From: Paenarthrobacter aurescens TC1
GTDB lineage: Bacteria > Actinomycetota > Actinomycetes > Actinomycetales > Micrococcaceae
DNA: 64,000 nucleotides
Reading direction: 5' to 3'
Assembly (NCBI GenBank): GCA_000014925.1
Contig: CP000474.1
Span: 2,170,001-2,234,000 of the forward strand
Below are positions 16,966 to 24,844 of this stretch, one piece after another. Position numbers and translations under genes: made by a program. The stretch's first letter is position 1. Every line of letters starts with the position of its first letter. A model generated the notes under the pieces. That model was not told the DNA's origin and searched no databases. It saw only the letters and a program-made list of their open reading frames with translations.

Positions 16966-17889
16966 ATGAATGCCAAAGCGATCGACCAGGAAACGCTGCT
17001 CCAGAATGAGCGTGATCCCCTCACCCACACACCCGTACATCTCCTTTCCTTGGAAGGAGTGGGCAAGCACTACGGCAACATCATCGCGCTGAGTGACGTC
17101 ACCATGGCCGTGGACAACGGCCGCGTTACCTGTGTGCTGGGCGACAACGGTGCGGGCAAGTCCACGCTGATCAAGATCATCGCCGGTCTCCACCAGCACG
17201 ACGACGGCGTCTTGAACATCATGGGTGAGGAACGAAAGTTCGGTTCCCCCCGCGATGCCCTGGACGCCGGCATCGCCACGGTGTACCAGGACCTTGCAGT
17301 GGTACCGCTGATGCCGATCTGGCGGAACTTCTTCCTCGGATCCGAGCTCACCAAAGGCTTCGGCCCGTTCAAGTACATGGACGTCGAACAGATGAAGGCC
17401 ATCACGCTCAAGGAACTGGCCGAGATGGGCATCGACCTGCGCGATGTAGAGCAACCCATTGGGCAGCTTTCCGGCGGTGAACGCCAGTGCGTCGCGATTG
17501 CCCGCGCCGTGTACTTCGGAGCCAAGGTCCTCATTCTGGACGAACCCACGGCGGCCCTGGGCGTCAAGCAGTCAGGCGTGGTCCTGCGCTACATCCTCCA
17601 GGCTCGCGACCGCGGACTCGGCGTCATCTTCATCACCCACAACCCGCACCATGCCTTCCCCGTAGGCGATCGGTTCCTTCTGCTCAAGCGCGGCAAATCC
17701 ATTGGTTACTACGACAAGAAGGACATCACACTGGACGAACTCACGGCCCAAATGGCTGGTGGTGCTGAGCTTGCTGAACTTGCCCATGAGCTGGAACAGC
17801 TGGGCGGCCATGGCGACGTCGTGAAAGAGGTCAAAGCCGAGGTCGCGGACGTTGACAGCGTGAACGCCGGCGGCCCGAAACACGCGTAG
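16966..17889 (+). CDS. Sugar ABC transporter ATP-binding protein (single ABC domain)
   Basis: 307 aa with one nucleotide-binding domain: Walker [11 protein letters not shown]-loop [10 protein letters not shown], signature QLSGGERQ, Walker [12 protein letters not shown] and switch His in [10 protein letters not shown]. Ribose-class importers usually have an RbsA protein of about 500 aa with two domains. The single-domain form matches the FrcA-like subtype. The last 45 residues are an acidic, Glu/Val-rich tail of unknown role. It begins 12 bases after the permease gene. Confidence 0.92.
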   Translation: MNAKAIDQETLLQNERDPLTHTPVHLLSLEGVGKHYGNIIALSDVTMAVDNGRVTCVLGDNGAGKSTLIKIIAGLHQHDDGVLNIMGEERKFGSPRDALDAGIATVYQDLAVVPLMPIWRNFFLGSELTKGFGPFKYMDVEQMKAITLKELAEMGIDLRDVEQPIGQLSGGERQCVAIARAVYFGAKVLILDEPTAALGVKQSGVVLRYILQARDRGLGVIFITHNPHHAFPVGDRFLLLKRGKSIGYYDKKDITLDELTAQMAGGAELAELAHELEQLGGHGDVVKEVKAEVADVDSVNAGGPKHA

Positions 17890-18001
17890 AAGCAGCACGC
17901 GGCGGTGTCCTCCGGAGATCTCTTCGAAGGACCCCGTCCGCTGTGCGTACGGCCCGCTTACCTCGTCAACAGAACGCACATCGTCAATAGAAGGGAACAC
18001 C

Positions 18002-19000
18002 ATGCCGATCCGGGTAGGTGTCATCGGCGCCGGAGTCATGGGCGCTGACCACATCAGGAACCTCTCCACCACCATCGGCGGCGCGAAAGTCACCTTCGTG
18101 GCAGATCTCGACGCCGGCCGGGCAGCGGCTGCTGCGCCACCGTCGGCACGCATCACCACGGACCCGACGGAATTGATCAACTCCAGTGACGTTGACGCGG
18201 TAGTTGTTGCCTCGCACGACTCCACACACGCGGGCCTGGTCCTGGAGTGCTTTGAGGCCATGACCCCGGTCCTGTGCGAAAAGCCCCTGGCGCCCACGCT
18301 CCTGGAAAGCCTCGAAGTGGTAGCGGCCGACGCGGACATTGTGGCGGCAACGGGCGCATCCCTGCTCTCCCTCGGCTTCATGCGGCGCTTCGACCCGGGC
18401 TATGTGGCACTTCGGCAGGCCGTGCAAGGCCGGGTGCAGGGCGAGCCCCTCATGGTCCACTGCGTCAGCCGGAATGCCGCGGCAGGACCCGGAACCACGT
18501 CAGAATTAGCCATCACCAACTCGGCCATACATGAGTTGGACATCATTCCCTGGCTTCTGGGCTCTCCTGTCACGGAAGTGTCGTGGCAGGCCGGGAAGCA
18601 GACAAGCCGTGCCGAGCCGGGCCTGCAGGACCCGTCGTTCATGACCCTCCGCACTGCAGATGGAACCCTCACGACACTTGAGCTTTATCTCAATGCCCAG
18701 TATGGCTACACCACTCGCTGCGAAGTGGTCTCTGAACAGGGCACCACGTCCCTGCAGGAGTCTTCACTGCTGGGCATTGAACAGGACGGAACCCGGCAGG
18801 CGGTGATCCCCGCGGACTGGCGCCCCCGCTTCGCCGACGCGTACCGGCTGCAGTTGCAGGCCTGGATTTCTGCACTCGCTGGTGGCGAAGCGCCATCCCT
18901 TGCAGGCGCACAGGACGGACTCAACGCATCGCTCGTTGCACAAGCCATGATCCAGTCGCTGCACAGCGACGGGACAACTACGAAAGTCAGCTACTCATGA
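18002..19000 (+). CDS. Gfo/Idh/MocA oxidoreductase, inositol-dehydrogenase-like
   Basis: 332 aa. It resembles the IolG at 8221-9234 most clearly among the paralogues: VGVIGAGVMGADHIRNLST, CEKPLAPT, LGFMRRFDPGY and AIHELDIIPWLLG (active-site His). First of four consecutive dehydrogenase genes, about 110 bases after the importer genes and perhaps transcribed with them. The stop overlaps the next start (ATGA). It probably oxidises an inositol stereoisomer; which one cannot be told. Confidence 0.88.
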   Translation: MPIRVGVIGAGVMGADHIRNLSTTIGGAKVTFVADLDAGRAAAAAPPSARITTDPTELINSSDVDAVVVASHDSTHAGLVLECFEAMTPVLCEKPLAPTLLESLEVVAADADIVAATGASLLSLGFMRRFDPGYVALRQAVQGRVQGEPLMVHCVSRNAAAGPGTTSELAITNSAIHELDIIPWLLGSPVTEVSWQAGKQTSRAEPGLQDPSFMTLRTADGTLTTLELYLNAQYGYTTRCEVVSEQGTTSLQESSLLGIEQDGTRQAVIPADWRPRFADAYRLQLQAWISALAGGEAPSLAGAQDGLNASLVAQAMIQSLHSDGTTTKVSYS

Positions 19001-20055
19001 CCCTTCAAGCACTCCCTCACTCCCGCGTTCCGGGGTCCCGTGATGCTCCCACCCTCAGATGGGGCATCATGGGCCCGGGATGGATCGCCGAACGGTTCAC
19101 CGAATCCATCCAGGCGCATACCGGGCAGGTGATAGCCGCCGTCGGATCCCGATCCGTGAACCGGTCCAAGGCCTTCGCGGAGGCGTACAACGTCCCCGCC
19201 GCCTACGGGAGCTACGAGGAACTCGCTGTTGCCCCGGACATAGACATCGTCTACGTGTGCACCCCCCACACCGGCCACCACGCAGCCGCGGTCCTGGCCA
19301 TTGACGCCGGCAAGCACGTCCTGATCGAAAAGCCCATCGGCCTCAACGCGGATCAGGCGCGGGACATCGCCGCGCGGGCGGGGGCTGCCGGCGTTTTTGC
19401 CGCCGAAGCCATGTGGACGTTTTTCCTGCCGAAATTCGATGTGATCCGGCAGATCCTTGAGGCAGGAACGCTGGGCAGCATCACCACGGTGGTCGCAGAG
19501 TATGGCGAGCATTTTGATCCTTCGCACCGCATCTTCGATCCGCAATTGGCTGGTGGTCCGCTGCTTGACCTGGGTACGTACCCGCTTGCCCTGGTCACGG
19601 AAGTTTTGGGTAGTCCACACAAGCTGCATGCAATCGGCCAGCCGCACGAGTCGGGAGTGAACGCCCAGCTGTCCGCCGTGATGCAATTCGACGGCGGCGC
19701 GCAGGCGGTGGTCAATACCCACCTGCATAACTTCACTCCCACTGCCGCCACCATAGTTGGTTCCAAAGCCACGTTGACCATCGAGGGTTACTTCACCATG
19801 CCCGGCGCCTTCGAGGTCAGGTTCCCTGACGGGACGCGGCTGCGCTACGACGAGCCGGCTGGCGGACACTTCGAAGGCCTGCACTTCGAGGCCGCGGCCG
19901 TGGCCCGGGCGGTTGCCGGAGGTAGCACGGAAGCCAGCCAGCGGACGCTGGCAGCCTCCATCGGCACACTGGAAGCAGCCGATGAGATCCGGCGCCAACT
20001 GGGCGTGGTGTTCCCCGGTGAAAGTGGCGTCCCGGGCATATCCGCCCGGCCCTGA
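18997..20055 (+). CDS. Gfo/Idh/MocA family oxidoreductase
   Basis: 352 aa. WGIMGPGWIAERFTESIQ is the Rossmann start, VLIEKPIGLNADQARDIAAR carries the catalytic Lys, and the sequence then runs AEAMWTFFLPKF and GGPLLDLGTYPLALV. The AEAMW and LLDLGTY motifs are those of the dihydrodiol / D-xylose dehydrogenase-like branch rather than IolG. It is translationally coupled to the preceding gene by an ATGA overlap. Substrate unknown. Confidence 0.86.
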   Translation: MTLQALPHSRVPGSRDAPTLRWGIMGPGWIAERFTESIQAHTGQVIAAVGSRSVNRSKAFAEAYNVPAAYGSYEELAVAPDIDIVYVCTPHTGHHAAAVLAIDAGKHVLIEKPIGLNADQARDIAARAGAAGVFAAEAMWTFFLPKFDVIRQILEAGTLGSITTVVAEYGEHFDPSHRIFDPQLAGGPLLDLGTYPLALVTEVLGSPHKLHAIGQPHESGVNAQLSAVMQFDGGAQAVVNTHLHNFTPTAATIVGSKATLTIEGYFTMPGAFEVRFPDGTRLRYDEPAGGHFEGLHFEAAAVARAVAGGSTEASQRTLAASIGTLEAADEIRRQLGVVFPGESGVPGISARP

Positions 20056-20088
20056 AGACACAGAACCGACACCCCGAAAGGACGGCCC

Positions 20089-21195
20089 ATGGCCTACCTC
20101 GCTCCACATTCTGTCCCCTTGCCGGCTCCTGTACGGATCGGCCTCATCGGATCCGGCTGGATGGGCGCGTTCCACGCCGAGAGCATTGCCCATCGTGTCC
20201 CGGGCGCGGTGCTGGCGGCTATCGCAGATCCCAACCTCGAATCTGCTGAGGCCCTCGCAGCATTGCTCGGCACGGCCCACATCACGGCAAACCCGGACGA
20301 CATACTGGCCGATCCCACCATCCATGCCGTGATCATCGCCAGCCCCGCCCGCTTTCATGCCGGTCTGATCACCAAGGCCGCTGCAGCCGGAAAGCACATT
20401 TTTTGCGAGAAACCCGCAGCCCAGGACCTTGCCGAACTCGATGCTGCCCTGACCGCCGTGGAGGCCGCCGGAGTTCATTTCCAGATTGGCTTCAACCGCC
20501 GGTATGCGGCGGACTTCCAAGCGGCAAAGCAGGATCTGGCCGCCGGGATTGTGGGTAGGCCGCAGCTCCTTCGCTCGCTGACGCGCGATCCAGGCAGCGG
20601 CAGCATCGCTCACGCAGCCAAGGTCCCGGCGTGGACAATCTTCCTGGAAACCCTCATCCACGACTTTGACACCCTGAACTGGTTCAACGAAGGGGCCGAG
20701 CCGGTGGAAGTCCATGCCGTAGCCGATGCACTGGTGGAACCCGGTCTGCGGGACCAAGGGTTCCTGGATACCGCAGTGGTGACCGTGCGTTACAGCAACG
20801 GAGCCATCGCTGTGGCAGAAGCGAACTTCAGTGCCCTGTACGGTTACGACGTCCGGGGGGAAGTCTTTGGTTCCAAGGGGATGGTCCAGGCCGGCCGTGC
20901 GACGGAAACCGCAGCACGCCGCTATACGGCCGACGGACTGGGAGCAGACACCCCTCGGCTGAACGTGGAGCTCTTCCGGCAGGCCTACACGGATGAACTC
21001 GCCGATTTCACCGCGGTGGTGAGTTCACGGCGCGATGGTACGCCGCCGCCGTCGAGCGCTTTTACGCTCACACCCGGCGCGCCTGACGCCCGCAGGGCAC
21101 TTGCCTGCGCGCTGGCGTGCATCGACTCCGTCAAACAGGGCAAGTCTGTGCGCGTGCCCCAGGTTGCGACACTGCAGCCCACGCAGATCCGCTAA
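20089..21195 (+). CDS. Gfo/Idh/MocA family oxidoreductase
   Basis: 368 aa. VRIGLIGSGWMGAFHAESI is the nucleotide-binding start, IFCEKPAAQDLAEL carries the catalytic Lys, and FNRRYAADF and TLIHDFDTLNWF supply the active-site region. AAAGGAC lies before the ATG. It is 33 bases after the previous gene and 23 before the next. IolG-like overall, with the FNRRY variant of the FMRRFD motif. Confidence 0.86.
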   Translation: MAYLAPHSVPLPAPVRIGLIGSGWMGAFHAESIAHRVPGAVLAAIADPNLESAEALAALLGTAHITANPDDILADPTIHAVIIASPARFHAGLITKAAAAGKHIFCEKPAAQDLAELDAALTAVEAAGVHFQIGFNRRYAADFQAAKQDLAAGIVGRPQLLRSLTRDPGSGSIAHAAKVPAWTIFLETLIHDFDTLNWFNEGAEPVEVHAVADALVEPGLRDQGFLDTAVVTVRYSNGAIAVAEANFSALYGYDVRGEVFGSKGMVQAGRATETAARRYTADGLGADTPRLNVELFRQAYTDELADFTAVVSSRRDGTPPPSSAFTLTPGAPDARRALACALACIDSVKQGKSVRVPQVATLQPTQIR

Positions 21196-21218
21196 CGCAT
21201 CTACCCACGAAGGAAATG

Positions 21219-22253
21219 ATGAAAGAAGTCACTCTTGGCCTGGTTGGCGTGGGGCGCATCGGCGTCATGCACGCCAACAACATGATGGCCCTCAATGAAA
21301 CGCTCCGAGACAGGGGCGTCAACGTTCGCCTGAAGCTCACAGACGTGGCCACGGAACATGCCCGGTCGGTCGCTGCCGGAATGGGCGCGGACTTCGTGCC
21401 ATCCGTGGCCGAACTGCTGTCCTCCGGTGTGGACGGTCTGGTCATTGCTACGGGTACGGCGACCCACCCGGAGCTGATCCGTGCCGGAGTGGACGCCGGA
21501 ATCCCTGTCTTCTGCGAAAAGCCGGTGGCCATGAATGTTTCCGACGCGCTGCCGGTGCTGGATTACATCAGTGAGCACGACGGCGTGGTGCAAATCGGAC
21601 ACCAACGACGCTTCGATGCCGGTTATCTGGAAGCCAAGCGCGCGTACCAGGCCGGCGAGTTGGGTTGGATCCACTCGCTGCGCGCCGTCACGTGCGACAT
21701 GACGCCGCCCCCCGTGGAGTTCCTGGCGACGTCCGGGGGCCTGTTCCGGGACTGCTCGGTTCATGATTTTGATATCCTGCGCTGGCTGACGGGACGCGAA
21801 ATCGTGGAGGTCTATGCCAAGGGATCCAACAATGGCGATCCAGCCATTGGGGAAGTAGGCGACGTGGACACGGCATTGGCGCTCATTACTTTCGACGACG
21901 GCACGGTGGGAACGGTTTCTGCCAGCCGGTACAACGGGGCCGGCCACGATGTGCGGTTGGAGATCCAAGGCTCACGCAAGACGGTCATGGTGGGTTTGGA
22001 CGAGAAGTCTGCTGTGGCTTCGGTCGAAGCTGCAGTCGCTTTCCCTGACGGTGACCCGCACCAGACCTTCGCAGAGCGCTTTGACCAGGCATACCGTTCC
22101 GAGATGGTCGCCTTTGTGGAATTGGTGCTGCAGGAGCGCGGGAATCCATGTACCCCGGAGGACGCAGTAGCAGCATCCCGAGTGGCAGATGCGGCCCAGG
22201 AATCGCTGGCTACGGGTGTTCCCGTGAGGGTTGCTCTCAAAGTGTCCAGCTGA
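21219..22253 (+). CDS. Gfo/Idh/MocA oxidoreductase, inositol-dehydrogenase-like
   Basis: 344 aa from the ATG at 21219; an adjacent ATG at 21216 is only 1 base from the AAGGA and is less likely. The long open extension into the upstream gene is not used. Motifs: LGLVGVGRIGVMHANNM, CEKPVAMNVSDALP, IGHQRRFDAGY and SVHDFDILRWLTG. The QRRFDAGY and HDFD motifs place it near scyllo-/myo-inositol dehydrogenases. Last of the four-gene dehydrogenase run, followed by a terminator. Confidence 0.88.
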   Translation: MKEVTLGLVGVGRIGVMHANNMMALNETLRDRGVNVRLKLTDVATEHARSVAAGMGADFVPSVAELLSSGVDGLVIATGTATHPELIRAGVDAGIPVFCEKPVAMNVSDALPVLDYISEHDGVVQIGHQRRFDAGYLEAKRAYQAGELGWIHSLRAVTCDMTPPPVEFLATSGGLFRDCSVHDFDILRWLTGREIVEVYAKGSNNGDPAIGEVGDVDTALALITFDDGTVGTVSASRYNGAGHDVRLEIQGSRKTVMVGLDEKSAVASVEAAVAFPDGDPHQTFAERFDQAYRSEMVAFVELVLQERGNPCTPEDAVAASRVADAAQESLATGVPVRVALKVSS

Positions 22254-22267
22254 GTCTTCCGCCCCGC

Positions 22268-22312
22268 AAAGTGCCCCTCTCCGAATCTCAGGGATTCCGG
22301 GAGGGGCACTTT
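22268..22312 (+). terminator. Intrinsic terminator after the dehydrogenase run
   Basis: A 12-bp stem (AAAGTGCCCCTC, 22268-22279, with 22301-22312) and a partly paired loop are followed by TTTTGTGTGTT on the forward strand. It separates the forward genes from the convergent iolB. Confidence 0.85.
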
Positions 22313-22334
22313 TGTGTGTTCGGAAGTTGACGAT

Positions 22335-23228
22335 CTAGGCGCTGAACGGCAGCCGGGGGTCGATGTTCTGCCCTTCCCAGCTTTGCCGAACCCAACCGTG
22401 GTGGGGGTCGTCGCTGATGAGCCATTCACGGACTGGACCCGGGCCTGCCATGACGTTGAGGTAGTACAGGTCGTAGCCCGGTGCGGCCATGGCCGGACCA
22501 TGCCAACCATAGGGGACCAGGACGACGTCGCCGGTGCGCACCTCAGCGGACACGTCGATGGGGCGTTCGTCCGAGGCGTAGACCCGTTGATAGCCGATTG
22601 CGTCGGCGTCCGCCGGAGCGCCGGAACCTGCGGCCACTTGGGTCTCGAAGTAGTAGATCTCCTCGAGGTGGGTCTCCCCGTCTTTTTCCTCATCGTGTTT
22701 GTGAGGCGGATAGGAGGACCAATTCCCGGCCGGTGTAATGACCTCACAGACGATGAAGCGGTCTGCCTCCAGTGCCGCCGGCGTGCCGAAATTGTGCACC
22801 TGACGCGAGCAATTGCCGGCGCCCCTCAATTCCACGGGTGTCTCAGCGGCCAGGACCAGCCGGGTGGGGTAGGAGGTGCGCGCCGGGGCGGTGGCGACGG
22901 CCACGCGGCCGCCGTCGGCCGAGCTGATGGTGACGGCTTTTCCGGTGCCCGAGTACAGGACGTCGCTGGGTCCGTGAAACACAGAGGACCGGCCCGCGAG
23001 GGGGTGGTTGACGCCATCGACGGTTACGGTAAAGGCGCCGTTGAGGGGCACCACAATGCGTTCTTCAGCAACGGCAGGAAGTTCGACGGCGGCGCCCGCC
23101 GCGACGGTGGCGACCTTGAGGCCGGTGTGTGCCCAGCCGTCGATGGCTGTGGCGGAATCAGAAGTGCCGAGTGAGATGTCCCAAACGCCGTCGGTGGCGG
23201 AACCCAAGGGGTAAACCCAGTTGGTCAT
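22335..23228 (-). CDS. iolB: 5-deoxy-glucuronate isomerase (IolB)
   Basis: 297 aa bicupin that converts 5-deoxy-glucuronate to 2-deoxy-5-keto-gluconate in inositol catabolism. The C-terminal cupin carries the metal-binding motif SSYPPHKHDEEKDGE and LEEIYYFE, with a later His in VPYGWHGPAMAAPGYDLYYL; these are hallmarks of IolB. It lies 45 bases downstream of the GntR regulator gene, on the same strand, and is likely its operon partner. It is separated from the rest of the catabolic operon by the importer and dehydrogenase genes. Confidence 0.95.
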   Translation of the reverse strand: MTNWVYPLGSATDGVWDISLGTSDSATAIDGWAHTGLKVATVAAGAAVELPAVAEERIVVPLNGAFTVTVDGVNHPLAGRSSVFHGPSDVLYSGTGKAVTISSADGGRVAVATAPARTSYPTRLVLAAETPVELRGAGNCSRQVHNFGTPAALEADRFIVCEVITPAGNWSSYPPHKHDEEKDGETHLEEIYYFETQVAAGSGAPADADAIGYQRVYASDERPIDVSAEVRTGDVVLVPYGWHGPAMAAPGYDLYYLNVMAGPGPVREWLISDDPHHGWVRQSWEGQNIDPRLPFSA

Positions 23229-23244
23229 GGCAGGGGAGTCCTTT

Positions 23245-23296
23245 GTTTTAGCGCTGTACGAGTGTCATTTGTTTTAGCGCTGTACGAGTGTCATTT
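23245..23296. repeat. Perfect 26-bp tandem duplication at the 3' end of the GntR gene
   Basis: Two identical 26-base units (23245-23270 and 23271-23296), each containing TTTTAGCGCTGTACGAGTG. The second unit encodes the last six residues and stop of the GntR regulator; the first lies in the regulator-iolB gap. It looks like a recent slippage duplication. Each unit also holds AGCGCT, the core of the LacI-type palindrome seen at 13596-13609, but without the flanking symmetry. Confidence 0.9.
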
Positions 23297-24038
23297 CGAA
23301 ACTGTAGGAATCGGCGCGGTAGACGTGGTGGCCCGTCTCCACATGACGGCCGGTATCGTCCACAGCTGTGCGTTCCATGGTGACCAAAGCGGAATTCACT
23401 TCGGTCTCAAGGAGGGGTGCCTGGTAGTCATTGGCGATCATTGCGCCGATGCGTTGTGTGGCAAGACGGAAGTTGACGCCGCCGCGGCGCAGGATTGAGT
23501 AGAGGCCCTCTGCTGCAAGCATGGCTTCGTCCATGGTTGCGATGTCATCGCGCACCCAGTTCTCCATCAGGGCCAGTGGTTTGCCCCCCACTTTGCGGAG
23601 TCGGGTGAAGTGGTACACCTTGGAGCCGGCCGGGAGCTCGAGCGCCGCGAGGGTGGCGGGGTCGGCTTCCTCGTGGGAAAAGCTCAGCACGGTGGTGGTG
23701 GGCTTTTTGCCGTTGTTGGTGAGGTCGTCAAAGAGGCTGGAGAGCTCCAGGGGGCGGCGGACCTGACTGGATACCACTTGGGTTCCTACGCCGCGTTTCC
23801 GAACCAAGAGACCGGAACGGACCAGTTCGTCCATGGCCTTACGCATGGTTGGCCTGGACAGATTGAGCTGGGCCGCGAGGTCGATTTCGTTCTCGAGGCG
23901 GCTACCGGGCTCCAGTACTCCGCTGTGGATGGCGGCCTCGATCCCCTGAACCACCTGGTGGTACAGGGGCACGGGAGAGGATCGGTCGATGTTAAGACCA
24001 AGTTTAGTAACCACTGGATACCCCGAATTCAGGCTCAA
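23274..24038 (-). CDS. iolR: GntR family transcriptional regulator, probable IolR
   Basis: 254 aa with a TTG start behind GGGAGG. Residues about 15-80 form a GntR winged helix-turn-helix (PLYHQVVQGIEAAIHSGVLE, LNLSRPTMRKAMDELVRSGL). Residues about 95-245 form a UTRA effector domain (YHFTRLRKVGGKPLALMENW). In Corynebacterium a GntR-type IolR represses inositol genes until an inositol-derived ligand is present. Here the location beside iolB and the matching 10-mers before iol promoters and before this gene support the same role, with possible autoregulation. The assignment as IolR is inference. Confidence 0.85.
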   Translation of the reverse strand: MSLNSGYPVVTKLGLNIDRSSPVPLYHQVVQGIEAAIHSGVLEPGSRLENEIDLAAQLNLSRPTMRKAMDELVRSGLLVRKRGVGTQVVSSQVRRPLELSSLFDDLTNNGKKPTTTVLSFSHEEADPATLAALELPAGSKVYHFTRLRKVGGKPLALMENWVRDDIATMDEAMLAAEGLYSILRRGGVNFRLATQRIGAMIANDYQAPLLETEVNSALVTMERTAVDDTGRHVETGHHVYRADSYSFEMTLVQR

Positions 24039-24051
24039 ACCCTTGCCTCCC

Positions 24052-24098
24052 TGTCAGGACGATCCAGGTTTGTAGCCATTTGTTCTCTTGATAGGACA
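24052..24098 (-). promoter_or_regulatory. Two IolR-like sites upstream of the GntR regulator gene
   Basis: TGTCAGGACG at 24052-24061 and TGATAGGACA at 24089-24098 each differ at one position from the 10-mer found before the other inositol genes. They lie 14 and 51 bases upstream of the regulator start, so autoregulation is plausible. I see no convincing -35/-10 pair here. Confidence 0.45.
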
Positions 24099-24267
24099 TA
24101 GTTCTCTCTTGATGGTAGCAGCCAACTTTCGATGGTCAAACGGTCGAGCCACCGTGTTCGCTCCGGTTCTTGATCCAGGGCGCGGGTTCACCCCAGACTT
24201 GACGTGGTGACGCCCAACCGGAGCGCCGGGCGGATACTGTGCCTTCCACGACAGGAGCTTGAGTGCC

Positions 24268-24693
24268 ATGCCAAAGACTGGAAAGAACCATCACGCCCGC
24301 AAGGACGAGTTGCCGTCCACCTTGCAGCGCTCGGAGCAGAAGGCGCAGGACACCTTTGCCAAGACCTACGATTCGGCGATGGAGTCCTATGACAACGATT
24401 CGAGCCGGGCGGCCCGCACGGCCTTCGCGGCACTGAAGCACAGTTATGAGAAGGTGGGCGACCACTGGGAGGCCAAGGAGGAACGCGGACCTTCGGATGA
24501 GCACGCGGAGGAAGGGGCGGACTCCAGGAAGCCGACGGCCGCGGGAGTAGATGCCAATGCGTCCAAGGAGCACCTCTACCGGCGTGCGCGGGAACTGGAA
24601 ATAAAGGGACGCTCAAGAATGGACAAGGACGAGCTGGTGAAAGCGCTTCAGAAGGCCAACGACGCCGCCACACGGAAGGCTCGGGAGGGCTGA
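24268..24693 (+). CDS. ChaB-domain protein with Rho N-terminal-like C-terminus
   Basis: 141 aa from the ATG at 24268 (AGGAG at 24252). Residues about 10-65 match ChaB, with the typical DELPSTLQRSEQKAQDTF and FAALKHSYEKVGDHW. The C-terminal 35 residues (EHLYRRARELEIKGRSRM, then KDELVKALQKA) resemble the Rho-N/SAP-like helical module. The middle is acidic, low-complexity linker. ChaB proteins are small soluble proteins loosely linked to cation transport; function unproven. Strongly charged and probably cytoplasmic or nucleoid-associated. Confidence 0.82.
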   Translation: MPKTGKNHHARKDELPSTLQRSEQKAQDTFAKTYDSAMESYDNDSSRAARTAFAALKHSYEKVGDHWEAKEERGPSDEHAEEGADSRKPTAAGVDANASKEHLYRRARELEIKGRSRMDKDELVKALQKANDAATRKAREG

Positions 24694-24844
24694 CGTCCCA
24701 CAGTCCCGCTTCGGTCCCGAGACCGCTCCAAGGACGCCAAATATGCAGGAAGCGGTTTACACCGGCATAGTTAACGTCTTGGGGTTGCACTTTATGGGTA
24801 CAGTCACCGCATGAAGGCAGGACAGAAACGAACAGGGGCTTAAC

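Noticed and set aside
18991..20757. 588-codon open frame on the reverse strand across two dehydrogenase genes
   Set aside because: Antisense to two well-supported Gfo/Idh/MocA genes; composition is a mirror of third-position GC bias.
23245..23296. LacI operator copies in the tandem duplication
   Set aside because: Only the AGCGCT core is shared; the flanks are not palindromic, so there is no good reason to call an operator.
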